From an uncultured Phocaeicola sp. (GTDB lineage Bacteria; Bacteroidota; Bacteroidia; Bacteroidales; Bacteroidaceae): DNA of 64,000 bases. The stretch spans positions 62,001 through 126,000 of the forward strand of contig CAOYQO010000004.1 of assembly GCA_948566455.1 (NCBI GenBank), in the 5' to 3' direction. Below, one piece after another: positions 16,748-25,549 of the stretch. The notes below the pieces were generated by a model. The model searched no databases, was not told where the DNA came from, and saw only the letters and a program-made list of their open reading frames with translations. The translations under genes were made by a program, and so were the position numbers. The number at the start of each line of letters is the position of its first letter. Positions within the stretch are counted from its first letter, which is position 1.

Positions 16748-16845
16748 AGTTACGAGCTACGAGCTACAAGTAGCTGCGCACTATCACGCCGCATGGTACT
16801 TGTAGCTTTGTAGCTAGTAGCTCGTAGCTGTTGTAGCTCGTAACT
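16748..16845. repeat. Palindromic GAGCTAC repeat element, copy 1
   Basis: The ends AGTTACGAGCTAC (16748-16760) and GTAGCTCGTAACT (16833-16845) are perfect inverse complements. The inner parts are iterated AGCTACGAGCTACAAG-type heptads. The centre GCTGCGCACTATCACGCCGC (16773-16792) is shared, in reverse orientation, with the element at 25462-25547. It lies between divergent gadB and the MFS gene, a 286-bp intergenic region otherwise without recognised signals. Confidence 0.7.
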
Positions 16846-16914
16846 ATTTGAACTTTCTATAACCATAATTGTTTCTCTTGCACTATTTCAAACCCTATAA
16901 ATATATATGTGTAT

Positions 16915-18156
16915 ATGAAAATCAATACCGGACGGGGGACTATTCCCTTAATTACGCTTATCGGCATCTGGTCTATCTCTGCATTGACCTCTTTGCCGGG
17001 ATTGGCTGTTTCTCCTATTCTGGGACAGCTTTCCACTACTTTTCCGGATGCTTCGGAGTTGGACATCCAGATGCTTAGTTCCTTACCGTCGTTATTGATC
17101 ATACCTTTTATTTTGTTGGCGGGCAAGTTGGCTGAGAAACGTGACTTTGTCCGTCTATTACGCGCGGGGCTCTGGATGTTCGCCGCGAGCGGGGTGCTGT
17201 ACTTGTTTTCCACAAAAATGTGGCAATTAATAGCTATCAGCGCCCTGCTGGGAATTGGTGCGGGACTGATTATTCCGCTTTCTACCGGATTGATTTCCCG
17301 TTATTTCACGGGAACCTACCGGGTGAAGCAATTTGGATACAGTTCCGCCATTACAAATGTTACGCTGGTGGTGGCAACTGCTGTTACCGGTTATTTGGCA
17401 GAAGTGAACTGGCATCTGCCTTTCCTGGTCTATTTACTACCTTTGGTAGCCATTATACTCACCATCCATCTGAAAGACGAAAATGCGGATGGTGAAGCAC
17501 AAGTCACGTCATCGGATAAATCTCCTGCTGATACTTCTTCATCGGCAGAAACGGCTGTTCCGGCTATCCCCGGTAAGTATGGTATTCATGTCCGCCATCT
17601 GCTGCAACTGATGCTTTTCTACGGGCTTACCACTTATGTCGTATTGATCGTGACGTTCAACCTTCCGTTCCTGATGGAGGAACATCACTTTTCCAGTGGG
17701 AACTCGGGGATGATGATTTCCCTCTTCTTCCTTGCTATCATGGCACCCGGTTTCTTTCTGGGGCATGTTGTAAAGTATCTGAAGGAAAAGACTAAGTTTT
17801 ACAGTCTGCTGTGTATTGCACTGGGGTTGGCACTGATATGGATTTCTCCCAAAGAATGGCTGATTATACCCGGCTGCATACTGGTGGGATTGGGCTATGG
17901 GGTTATCCAACCGTTGATTTATGATAAAACGGTGGATACGGCTGTTCCCCAGAAAACCACGCTGGCATTGGCTTTTGTGATGGCAATGAATTATCTGGCC
18001 GTGCTGCTTTGTCCGTTTATCGTAGATTTCTTCCAATCATTGTTTCATGTACGTTCGCAGGAGTTTCCGTTTATCTTTAACCTTTGCATTACGATACTTG
18101 CATTGATATGGGCGTATAGGAGGAAGAAAGATTTTCTGTTCGGCGATAAGCTGTAA
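16915..18156 (+). CDS. MFS transporter
   Basis: Major facilitator of 413 residues with about 12 membrane helices. After helix 2 the loop reads AGKLAEKRDFVRLLRAGL, a degenerate form of the MFS motif A. The central loop (about 190-220) is hydrophilic and Ser/Asp-rich (TSSDKSPADTSSSAETA). ATG at 16915 is preferred over GTG at 16909. The substrate is unknown. The single gene lies between the palindromic repeat and the metal-efflux operon. Some of its relatives are annotated as cyanate or drug transporters, but nothing here decides. Confidence 0.8.
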   Translation: MKINTGRGTIPLITLIGIWSISALTSLPGLAVSPILGQLSTTFPDASELDIQMLSSLPSLLIIPFILLAGKLAEKRDFVRLLRAGLWMFAASGVLYLFSTKMWQLIAISALLGIGAGLIIPLSTGLISRYFTGTYRVKQFGYSSAITNVTLVVATAVTGYLAEVNWHLPFLVYLLPLVAIILTIHLKDENADGEAQVTSSDKSPADTSSSAETAVPAIPGKYGIHVRHLLQLMLFYGLTTYVVLIVTFNLPFLMEEHHFSSGNSGMMISLFFLAIMAPGFFLGHVVKYLKEKTKFYSLLCIALGLALIWISPKEWLIIPGCILVGLGYGVIQPLIYDKTVDTAVPQKTTLALAFVMAMNYLAVLLCPFIVDFFQSLFHVRSQEFPFIFNLCITILALIWAYRRKKDFLFGDKL

Positions 18157-18218
18157 GTCGGTAGTTTCACTTCAATGACTGATATCGACGGTTGAATTGC
18201 TAAAATAGCCGGTTCAGC

Positions 18219-18258
18219 ACACAGTCATTCTGTGTATAATTCGGATAGTTTACTTTTG
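18219..18258 (+). promoter_or_regulatory. Promoter and palindromic operator of the RND efflux operon
   Basis: TACTTTTG (18251-18258) fits the -7 box TAnnTTTG. The inverted repeat ACACAG-TCATT-CTGTGT (18219-18235) covers where the -33 element should be, a position suited to a repressor or metal sensor. The ATG follows 23 bp after the -7 box. Confidence 0.45.
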
Positions 18259-18281
18259 TGCAAAAACCAAAAGTATAAAAC

Positions 18282-21200
18282 ATGTTCGACGCTATCCTTC
18301 GATTCTCAGTAAAAAAGAAGCTTTTTGTGGGGCTTACCACTTTGTTTCTTTTGATTGGTGGAATTTATTCCATGTTGACACTTCCTATAGATGCTGTTCC
18401 GGATATTACAAACAATCAGGTACAGATTGTAACCGTGTCACCAACCTTGGCTCCACAAGAGGTGGAGCAACTTATCACAATGCCCGTGGAAATCGCCATG
18501 AGTAATATCATGAATGTCACTGAAATCCGTTCCGTCTCCCGTTTCGGGCTGTCGGTGGTGACGGTAGTCTTTAAAGAGAGTGTACCTACTCTGGATGCCC
18601 GCCAGTTGGTGAACGAGCAGATACAGAGTGTGGCCGGTGAGATTCCTTCGGAGTTGGGTATGCCCGAAATGATGCCTATTACCACTGGACTGGGTGAGAT
18701 ATATCAATATGTATTGAAAGTGGAACCGGGATATGAGGATAAATATGATGCAATGGAGCTTCGTACTATTCAGGACTGGATTGTGAAGCGGCAGTTGTCC
18801 GGTATCCCGGGTATTGTTGAGATAAACAGTTTTGGAGGTTATCTGAAACAATATGAAGTAGCGGTTGATCCGGATGTACTTTTCTCTCTCAATATCACTA
18901 TCGGAGAAGTATTCGAAGCCTTGAATAAGAATAACCAGAATACAGGTGGTAGTTATATCGAGAAAGTTAATCGTGCTTATTATATTCGCTCTGAAGGGAT
19001 GATAAGCCGTATTAAAGATGTGGAACAGATAGTAGTAGCCAACCGTAATGGTATTCCTATCCGTATCAGTGACATCGGTACAGTACGTTTCGGAGCACCC
19101 AAACGTTTCGGAGCCATGACAATGGACGGCAAGGGCGAATGTGTGGGTGGTATTGCCATGATGCTGAAAGGAGCTAATGCCAATGTCGTAACTGGAGAAC
19201 TAGAGAAAAGAGTGGAAAAGATACAGAAAATATTGCCGGAAGGTGTTACTATCGAGCCTTATCTGAACCGCTCTGAATTAGTGAACCGCAACATTTCTAC
19301 TGTTATCTACAATCTGATAGAAGGCGCGATCATCGTATTTCTGGTATTGATTGTTTTTCTGGGCAATGTACGTGCCGGACTGATTGTGGCTTCCGTCATT
19401 CCATTAGCAATGTTGTTTGCATTCATTCTGATGCGTATTTTTAATGTTTCTGCCAACCTTATGAGCTTGGGGGCGATAGATTTCGGTATTGTTGTCGATG
19501 GCTCCATTGTTATATTGGAAGGTATATTGGCGCATATTTACAGTAAGAAGTTTAAGGGTCGCACTTTATCGGCAAAAGAAATGGATGCGGAAGTAGAGAA
19601 AGGTGCTTCGAGTGTGGTACGGTCTGCGACATTTGCTGTATTCATCATTCTGATCGTCTTTTTCCCTATACTGACGTTGACAGGAATAGAAGGGAAGTAT
19701 TTCACACCGATGGCTAAAACCTTGGTATTTTGCATTATCGGTGCTCTGTTCTTATCATTGACTTACGTTCCGATGATGGCTTCCCTGTTCCTGAAACATC
19801 ATATTGTGACAAAACCGACTTTTGCTGATAAATTCTTTGAAGCACTGAATAAACTCTATGCCCGTGCCTTGTCATTTTGCTTACGCTTTAAGTGGCAAAC
19901 TGTTGCAACTGCGTTTGTGGCTCTGGTTATTTCTCTCTTTCTTTTCACCCGTCTGGGAGCGGAGTTTATTCCTACGTTGGATGAAGGGGATTTTGCCATG
20001 CAGATGACGCTTCCGGCCGGCAGTTCGTTGAGCGAAAGCATCGAAGTATCCAATGAAGCGGAGAAACTCCTGATGGATAAACTCCCGGAAATAAAACATG
20101 TGGTAGCCAAAATAGGTACGGCGGAAGTTCCGACAGACCCGATGGCAGTGGAAGATGCCGACGTAATGATTGTCATGAAGCCTTTTAAGGAGTGGACCAG
20201 TGCTGCCAGTCGTGCCGAAATGGTAGAGAAGATGAAAGAGGCTCTTGAACCGTTAGCTAACCGTGCAGAGTTTAATTTCTCCCAACCTATTCAACTTCGT
20301 TTTAATGAGTTGATGACTGGAGCCAAAGCAGATATTGCCGTTAAACTTTATGGAGAAGACACACATGAACTCTATCAGAAGGCAAAAGAAGCTGCTGCTT
20401 TTGTAGAAAAGGTACCTGGGGCATCGGATGTGATTGTAGAACAGACAATGGGGTTGCCTCAGTTGGTAGTAAAGTATAATCGTGGAAAGATTGCCCGCTA
20501 TGGTATCAATATAGAAGAATTGAATACTATTATTCGTACAGCCTATGCCGGAGAGGCTAGTGGAGTAGTCTTTGAAAATGAGCGTCGCTTTGACTTGGTG
20601 GTTCGTCTGGATCAGGATAAAGTGGCTGATTTGAATCTGGATAAACTCTTTGTCCGTTCCAATGAAGGCATTCAGATACCGGTCAGTGAGGTAGCTACCA
20701 TTGATTTGGTGAATGGTCCGTTACAGATTAACCGGGATGCAACCAAACGTCGTATTGTAATCGGGGTCAATGTGCGTGGAGCGGATATTCAGCAGGTGGT
20801 GCAGGATATACAGAAGACGCTGGACAAGAATATTCAATTGAAGCCCGGATATTATTTCGAATATGGCGGACAATTTGAGAATTTGCAGAATGCCATCAAC
20901 ACTTTGCTGGTTGTTGTACCGGTAGCTCTGATGCTGATTCTATTACTATTGTTTTTCGCTTTCAAGAATGTTACTTATACATTGGTGGTGTTCTCTACCG
21001 TGCCTCTTTCATTGATTGGCGGTATTCTGGCACTATGGCTACGCGGTCTTCCATTCAGCATTTCGGCGGGAGTAGGCTTCATAGCCCTTTTCGGTGTAGC
21101 GGTTCTCAATGGTATTTTAATGATTAATCACTTTAATGATATAAGAAAAGAAACTATGTATGCTCTTTCTACCAGACGGGTGATTGCCCGTGGAACCGCT

Positions 21201-22598
21201 CATCTGTTGCGGCCTGTTTTCTTGACAGGACTGGTTGCTTCCTTGGGATTTGTTCCTATGGCCATTGCCACCTCGGCCGGCGCCGAAGTGCAGCGTCCGT
21301 TGGCTACTGTAGTTATTGGCGGGCTGATTGTATCTACTGTATTGACACTGCTTATTATTCCTGTTTTCTATCAGATTGTAAGCTATACAGTGGTATGGAA
21401 ACGTCATTTCTCTGCCAAAAAGTTCTTGTTCTTCTTTCTATTGTTGGCTGTTATGTTGCCCTTTACGGCGAAAGCTCAGGAGAAAGTGACGATGGAGCAG
21501 GCTATAGAACTGGCAAAGCAGAACCATCCCCGGTTGAAAATAGCTTCTGCGGCAATCCGCCAGGTAAAGGCGGGCAGGGGAGAAGTTTTGGAATTGTCTC
21601 CTACCGAGATGAACTATTCATGGGGACAACTGAATGGTGAACTTAGAAAAGACAAGCAGTGGGAAGTAACCCAAGGCTTAGGCTCTCTGTTGACTCCTTT
21701 TTATAAGAATGCTTTGGTGAACAGGCAGGTTGAAACGGGGACTTTCTACCGGCAGATCGCTGAAAAAGAAGTGGTGGCGGAAGTGAAGCGGGCATGGGCA
21801 TATTATCTGTATGCTTGCAATCTTCGTGCCTTATACAGTGACCAGAACAAATTGGCCAGGCAATTACAGCGTATGGGTGAGTTGCGTTATCAGCAGGGAG
21901 AAATAACTTTGCTGGAGAAAAACATGACCACCAGTATGGCTGTGGATATGAAGAATCGCCTTTTTCAGGCACAAGAAGAGGAAAAACTGGCTTTGTCACG
22001 CCTGAATTGGGTCTGTTATGCAGACCGGCCATTGATTCCGGCAGATACGGCATTGGTACAATTTCCGGTAGATTATCAGGTGCCGTCTTTTTCGGAAGTC
22101 CATCTGAATTATTTTCAGAGTCAGGCAAATGAGGCTAAAGCACAATTGAATGTGGAGCGAAGCCGATTTTTCCCTGAACTTTCCTTCGGTTACGTACGTC
22201 AGGATATACTTCCACTGAAAGGATTGAATTCGTGGATGGTTGGAGTTTCCTTTCCGGTTTATTTCTTGCCGCGGCATAGCAAGATAAAGCAAGCGAAAGT
22301 GGCTGCCGTCATAGCAAGAACTGAAGCTGAGGCTAATACACAGAATCTATATAACAAAGTTTCGGAAGCTGTTGCCAGTTTGCGCCGCCAGTCTGAAAGT
22401 CTGCGCTATTATACAACATCGGCATTGAAAGAAGCGGATGAACTGGTGAAGGTGGCCAACCTGCAGTTGCAACATAGCGAAACGAATATAACTGAATTTA
22501 TACAAGCCGTTAATGTGGCGCGTGACATTCGTCGCGGATACCTCGAAACGGTATATCAATACAATATAGCAGCCCTTGAATACGAACTTTTTAAATAG
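18282..22598 (+). CDS. CusA/CzcA-type heavy-metal RND pump fused to a TolC-like outer-membrane domain
   Basis: A 1438-residue fusion. Residues 1 to ~1040 are a heavy-metal RND permease, including GAIDFGIVVDGSIVILEG with D400, D406 and E413 matching the CzcA proton-relay acids (D402, D408, E415), and LGAEFIPTLDEGDFA. At about 1046-1064 lies a helix ending FTAKAQ that looks like a retained signal peptide. Residues ~1068-1438 are a CusC/TolC-like protein (VTMEQAIELAKQNHPRLKIA; long coiled helices; ELSFGYVRQ; SWMVGVSFPVYF). Exports metal cations, probably Cu+/Ag+ or Zn2+/Co2+. I recall such fusions from other Bacteroidetes. It is followed by its adaptor one base after the stop, so the tripartite pump is encoded by two genes. 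Whether the chain is cleaved at AKA-Q is open. Confidence 0.88.
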   Translation: MFDAILRFSVKKKLFVGLTTLFLLIGGIYSMLTLPIDAVPDITNNQVQIVTVSPTLAPQEVEQLITMPVEIAMSNIMNVTEIRSVSRFGLSVVTVVFKESVPTLDARQLVNEQIQSVAGEIPSELGMPEMMPITTGLGEIYQYVLKVEPGYEDKYDAMELRTIQDWIVKRQLSGIPGIVEINSFGGYLKQYEVAVDPDVLFSLNITIGEVFEALNKNNQNTGGSYIEKVNRAYYIRSEGMISRIKDVEQIVVANRNGIPIRISDIGTVRFGAPKRFGAMTMDGKGECVGGIAMMLKGANANVVTGELEKRVEKIQKILPEGVTIEPYLNRSELVNRNISTVIYNLIEGAIIVFLVLIVFLGNVRAGLIVASVIPLAMLFAFILMRIFNVSANLMSLGAIDFGIVVDGSIVILEGILAHIYSKKFKGRTLSAKEMDAEVEKGASSVVRSATFAVFIILIVFFPILTLTGIEGKYFTPMAKTLVFCIIGALFLSLTYVPMMASLFLKHHIVTKPTFADKFFEALNKLYARALSFCLRFKWQTVATAFVALVISLFLFTRLGAEFIPTLDEGDFAMQMTLPAGSSLSESIEVSNEAEKLLMDKLPEIKHVVAKIGTAEVPTDPMAVEDADVMIVMKPFKEWTSAASRAEMVEKMKEALEPLANRAEFNFSQPIQLRFNELMTGAKADIAVKLYGEDTHELYQKAKEAAAFVEKVPGASDVIVEQTMGLPQLVVKYNRGKIARYGINIEELNTIIRTAYAGEASGVVFENERRFDLVVRLDQDKVADLNLDKLFVRSNEGIQIPVSEVATIDLVNGPLQINRDATKRRIVIGVNVRGADIQQVVQDIQKTLDKNIQLKPGYYFEYGGQFENLQNAINTLLVVVPVALMLILLLLFFAFKNVTYTLVVFSTVPLSLIGGILALWLRGLPFSISAGVGFIALFGVAVLNGILMINHFNDIRKETMYALSTRRVIARGTAHLLRPVFLTGLVASLGFVPMAIATSAGAEVQRPLATVVIGGLIVSTVLTLLIIPVFYQIVSYTVVWKRHFSAKKFLFFFLLLAVMLPFTAKAQEKVTMEQAIELAKQNHPRLKIASAAIRQVKAGRGEVLELSPTEMNYSWGQLNGELRKDKQWEVTQGLGSLLTPFYKNALVNRQVETGTFYRQIAEKEVVAEVKRAWAYYLYACNLRALYSDQNKLARQLQRMGELRYQQGEITLLEKNMTTSMAVDMKNRLFQAQEEEKLALSRLNWVCYADRPLIPADTALVQFPVDYQVPSFSEVHLNYFQSQANEAKAQLNVERSRFFPELSFGYVRQDILPLKGLNSWMVGVSFPVYFLPRHSKIKQAKVAAVIARTEAEANTQNLYNKVSEAVASLRRQSESLRYYTTSALKEADELVKVANLQLQHSETNITEFIQAVNVARDIRRGYLETVYQYNIAALEYELFK

Positions 22599-22599
22599 A

Positions 22600-23514
22600 A
22601 TGATGACGATGAAAAAGATAACTTTCCCCTTAATTCTGCTGGTGCTGACGGCATGCGGCGAGAACAAAGAAGTCCAACCGGCAGAAGAGGCTACCGCTGT
22701 TGCCGTAGTAGAAAACGTGACAGATAGCATTCAGGTAGATGCTATTACCTCAGCTACTTCTAAACCCAATCAGGTGTCATTTAACGGTACAATGGTTATT
22801 CCTCCGCAACGGATGGCGACGGTTTCACTTACGATGGGCGGGGTAATTAAGAGTACTTCTTTGCTGCCCGGCGAACCAGTCCGACAAGGGAGTGTATTGG
22901 CTACTCTGGAAAATCCCGACTTTATAACTTTACAACAGACATATCTGGACAGTCATGCACAGACTGAATTTCTGGAAGCAGAATATCTTCGCCAACAAGC
23001 TCTTTCCGCCGAACAAGCTGCCTCCCAAAAGAAACTTCAACAAAGCAAGGCAGATTACCTTTCAATGAAGAGCCGTGTAGAAGCGGCAGCTGCACAGTTG
23101 AAATTACTGGAAGTTGAACCTGAAGTCCTGCTAAAGGAGGGGATTCAACCTTTTTTGCAGATTAAAGCTCCGATCAGTGGTTATGTGGCAGATGTGAAAA
23201 TGAATGTCGGTAAATATATGAATGTAGGAGATGCTCTTTGTGAAATAGTAGATAAAAGCCGGACTTTACTCAGATTGACAACCTATGAAAAGGATTTGGC
23301 AGATATGAAAGTGGGAAATCCGGTACAATTTCGTGTAAACGGAATGGGTAAAATTGTATTTAAGGCTACTTTGATATCTATCGGGCAGAAAGTGGATGAA
23401 GATACACGCTCTGTTGAAGTCTATGCCAGGGTAGATACTGTGGACAATCAATTCCGTCCCGGTATGTACGTCACAGCAAGGATTATGAAAGAGCAGGCTT
23501 CGGCTGAACAATAA
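22600..23514 (+). CDS. Periplasmic adaptor (membrane fusion protein) of the RND pump
   Basis: HlyD/CusB-like adaptor of about 304 residues bridging the RND permease and the outer-membrane channel. The N terminus is a lipoprotein signal (ITFPLILLVLTAC-GEN). A lipoyl/hinge half follows (SLLPGEPVRQGSVLATLENPDF), then an alpha-hairpin (about 105-175, QTYLDSHAQTEFLEAEYLRQQ), then the second lipoyl half with IKAPISGYVADVKMNVGKYM, and a beta-barrel domain ending FRPGMYVTARI. The frame is open further upstream into the pump gene, but ATG at 22600 (or 22609) fits the signal. No His/Met-rich metal-binding tail is seen. Confidence 0.88.
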   Translation: MMTMKKITFPLILLVLTACGENKEVQPAEEATAVAVVENVTDSIQVDAITSATSKPNQVSFNGTMVIPPQRMATVSLTMGGVIKSTSLLPGEPVRQGSVLATLENPDFITLQQTYLDSHAQTEFLEAEYLRQQALSAEQAASQKKLQQSKADYLSMKSRVEAAAAQLKLLEVEPEVLLKEGIQPFLQIKAPISGYVADVKMNVGKYMNVGDALCEIVDKSRTLLRLTTYEKDLADMKVGNPVQFRVNGMGKIVFKATLISIGQKVDEDTRSVEVYARVDTVDNQFRPGMYVTARIMKEQASAEQ

Positions 23515-23558
23515 GGTTCCTTATCTTTGAAAAAAGAAGGATGTGATGGAATAAAATG

Positions 23559-23566
23559 TATCTTTG
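23559..23566 (+). promoter_or_regulatory. Candidate -7 box for the two-component pair
   Basis: TATCTTTG fits TAnnTTTG and lies 19 bp before the kinase ATG. A second TATCTTTG is at 23522-23529. The kinase-regulator pair may thus be expressed separately from the pump. Confidence 0.45.
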
Positions 23567-23585
23567 TATGTAAAATACTGCAAGC

Positions 23586-24623
23586 ATGAAAAATCGGTAT
23601 ACTCTGTTCATACTCATCGTTTCCATTTCCGTGGCAACATTGATTCATTTTCCGGAATTGGTTTCTCTCTTTGATGTCTTCGAGAGCCAGACACTGTTTC
23701 CGGGCATGAGGCCTGCTGATGTGGCAAGTGAAGTGTTTTTCACTTTCATCTCTCTTGTGATTCTGTTTGAGGTGAACATTTTGCTGTTCCACTTTAACCA
23801 GCCGGCTGTAAAAATTACCTGGCAGAAGATGATATTGTCATTGATACTGACTTGGATTTTAAGCAGTTTGTTAGGGAAATGTTTTGTATTCCTGCATCAC
23901 ACTTTCGATATTCCGGCCATTGATGCCATGGTACATCATTATCTGCATCCTCTGCGTGATTTTATAATAACCTGTACCGTATCGGGAAGTTGTTATATAT
24001 CCTATCTTATCCGGCGCCAGCAGGAAGTCGTTATAGAAAACCAGCAGTTGCAGGCCGAGAACATCCTGAACCAGTATGAGGCTTTGAAGAATCAATTGAA
24101 TCCGCACATGCTTTTTAACTCTCTGAATACTCTCCGGTCACTGGTACGCGAAGACCAGGATAAAGCACAGGAATACATTCAAGAACTTTCCCGTGTTTTG
24201 CGCTACACTTTGCAGGGAAATGATTCGAAAAGTGTGTGTGTGAAGGATGAAATAGAATTTGTGTCGGCTTATATCTTTTTGTTGAAGATGCGTTTTGAAG
24301 ATAATCTCTCTTTTGATATTTGTATTGATAATAAATATGCCAATTATTATTTGCCTCCTATGGCAGTCCAGATGCTGATAGAGAATGCAGTGAAACATAA
24401 TGAAATAAGCGACAGGCATCCATTGAATATCCGTATTTATACCGAAGGGGAAGAATTAATCGTTACCAATCCGGTGCAGCCTAAACTGACTGCTACTATA
24501 GGAACTGGCATAGGACTGGCAAATCTTGCAAAACGCTATTATTTGCTTTACAAGCGGGAGATACAAATCAGCGAGAACGAGCAGTTTACCATACGTATTC
24601 CTTTAATACCGAGTGTTTCATGA
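23586..24623 (+). CDS. LytS/YehU-family sensor histidine kinase
   Basis: A 345-residue inner-membrane kinase. Four hydrophobic helices lie in residues ~5-140, followed by a short coil (VVIENQQLQAENILNQYEALKNQ). The His_kinase domain has phospho-acceptor motif QLNPHMLFNSLNTLRSL, then LSRVLRYTLQG. The ATPase part has N-box MLIENAVKHN and a glycine loop GTGIGLANLAKRY. There is no separate periplasmic sensor domain. It overlaps the response regulator by 4 bases (ATGA). Location after the metal efflux genes suggests it senses envelope or metal stress and drives the pump operon, which is inference. Confidence 0.92.
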   Translation: MKNRYTLFILIVSISVATLIHFPELVSLFDVFESQTLFPGMRPADVASEVFFTFISLVILFEVNILLFHFNQPAVKITWQKMILSLILTWILSSLLGKCFVFLHHTFDIPAIDAMVHHYLHPLRDFIITCTVSGSCYISYLIRRQQEVVIENQQLQAENILNQYEALKNQLNPHMLFNSLNTLRSLVREDQDKAQEYIQELSRVLRYTLQGNDSKSVCVKDEIEFVSAYIFLLKMRFEDNLSFDICIDNKYANYYLPPMAVQMLIENAVKHNEISDRHPLNIRIYTEGEELIVTNPVQPKLTATIGTGIGLANLAKRYYLLYKREIQISENEQFTIRIPLIPSVS

Positions 24624-25396
24624 AAGTAATTATTATAGAAGATGAGAAAGCGGCAGTCCGCAACCTGAAAGCTTTGTTACAGGAAGTGAAGCCGGAAGTG
24701 GAAGTAGAGGCTACTTTGGACAGTATTGCGGCTGTATTGGATTGGTTTGCCATGCACTCTATGCCGGACATGATCTTTATGGATATTCATTTAGCTGACG
24801 GATCAGCCTTTGAAATCTTCGATCATGTAGATATTACCTGCCCTATTGTTTTCACTACGGCCTATGATGAATATGCTCTTCGTGCGTTCAAAGTGAACAG
24901 TGTGGATTATTTGTTGAAGCCTATTGGCAAGAGTGATATTGAAAAGGCTTTCCATAAGTTGGAGCAGTTGCATGGTTCGGAACAAGGGAAATCCCCTGAC
25001 AATGCTTTGTTGCAATTAATTCATTCGCTGAAAAAGCAGGAAAGTTATAAAACGCATTTTCTCATTCCGGCGAAGGGTGACAAGTTGCTACCGGTTTCGG
25101 TGGATATGATTCTGCTGTTTTATATTCAGGACTGCAAAGTGAAGGTGGTTCTTGCCGATGGTAAGGAATATACATTTCCACAAACACTGGATGAAATAAC
25201 AGAGTGTATCGATCCATCCCTGTTCTTCCGTGTCAACCGGCAATTTTTGATTTCCCGTGAGGCTATCAAGGATATTGATTTATGGTTCAACAACCGTCTG
25301 TCTATTAATCTTCGTTGTAAGGTATCGGATGAAAAAGTGCTGGTAAGCAAGGCACGTGTGCAGGAGTTTAAGGATTGGTTTTCCAAAACACATTGA
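24620..25396 (+). CDS. LytTR-family response regulator
   Basis: A 258-residue regulator. The receiver domain (1-120) has acidic pocket IIEDEKAA, phospho-acceptor D55 in MIFMDIHLADG, the conserved Thr in VFTTAYDEYALRAF, and Lys in DYLLKPIGK. The LytTR DNA-binding domain (about 150-258) includes FLIPAKGDKLLPVSVDMILLF, FPQTLDEITECIDPSLFFRVNRQFLI and the terminal VSKARVQEFKDWF. It is translationally coupled to the kinase by ATGA. A likely target is the efflux operon upstream, but no LytTR direct-repeat site was identified. Confidence 0.93.
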   Translation: MKVIIIEDEKAAVRNLKALLQEVKPEVEVEATLDSIAAVLDWFAMHSMPDMIFMDIHLADGSAFEIFDHVDITCPIVFTTAYDEYALRAFKVNSVDYLLKPIGKSDIEKAFHKLEQLHGSEQGKSPDNALLQLIHSLKKQESYKTHFLIPAKGDKLLPVSVDMILLFYIQDCKVKVVLADGKEYTFPQTLDEITECIDPSLFFRVNRQFLISREAIKDIDLWFNNRLSINLRCKVSDEKVLVSKARVQEFKDWFSKTH

Positions 25397-25461
25397 GCAT
25401 GTCGTGAAGAATTACAGAGAGAAAAAGGACATAAAATAATGTGCCAATCAATTCAACCGAC

Positions 25462-25547
25462 GTTACATGAGCTACAAGCTACAAGTTACAAGTACTTTGC
25501 AGCGTGATAGCGCAGCCACTCGTAGTTCGTAACTTGTAGCTCGTATC
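25462..25547. repeat. Palindromic GAGCTAC repeat element, copy 2
   Basis: GTTACATGAGCTACAAGC... on the left and ...CTTGTAGCTCGTATC on the right form a long imperfect hairpin. The centre GCAGCGTGATAGCGCAGC (25499-25516) is the reverse complement of the centre of the 16748-16845 element, less two bases. It ends two bases before the stop of the minus-strand ald gene and could terminate it and the converging regulator gene. Confidence 0.7.
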
Positions 25548-25549
25548 TA

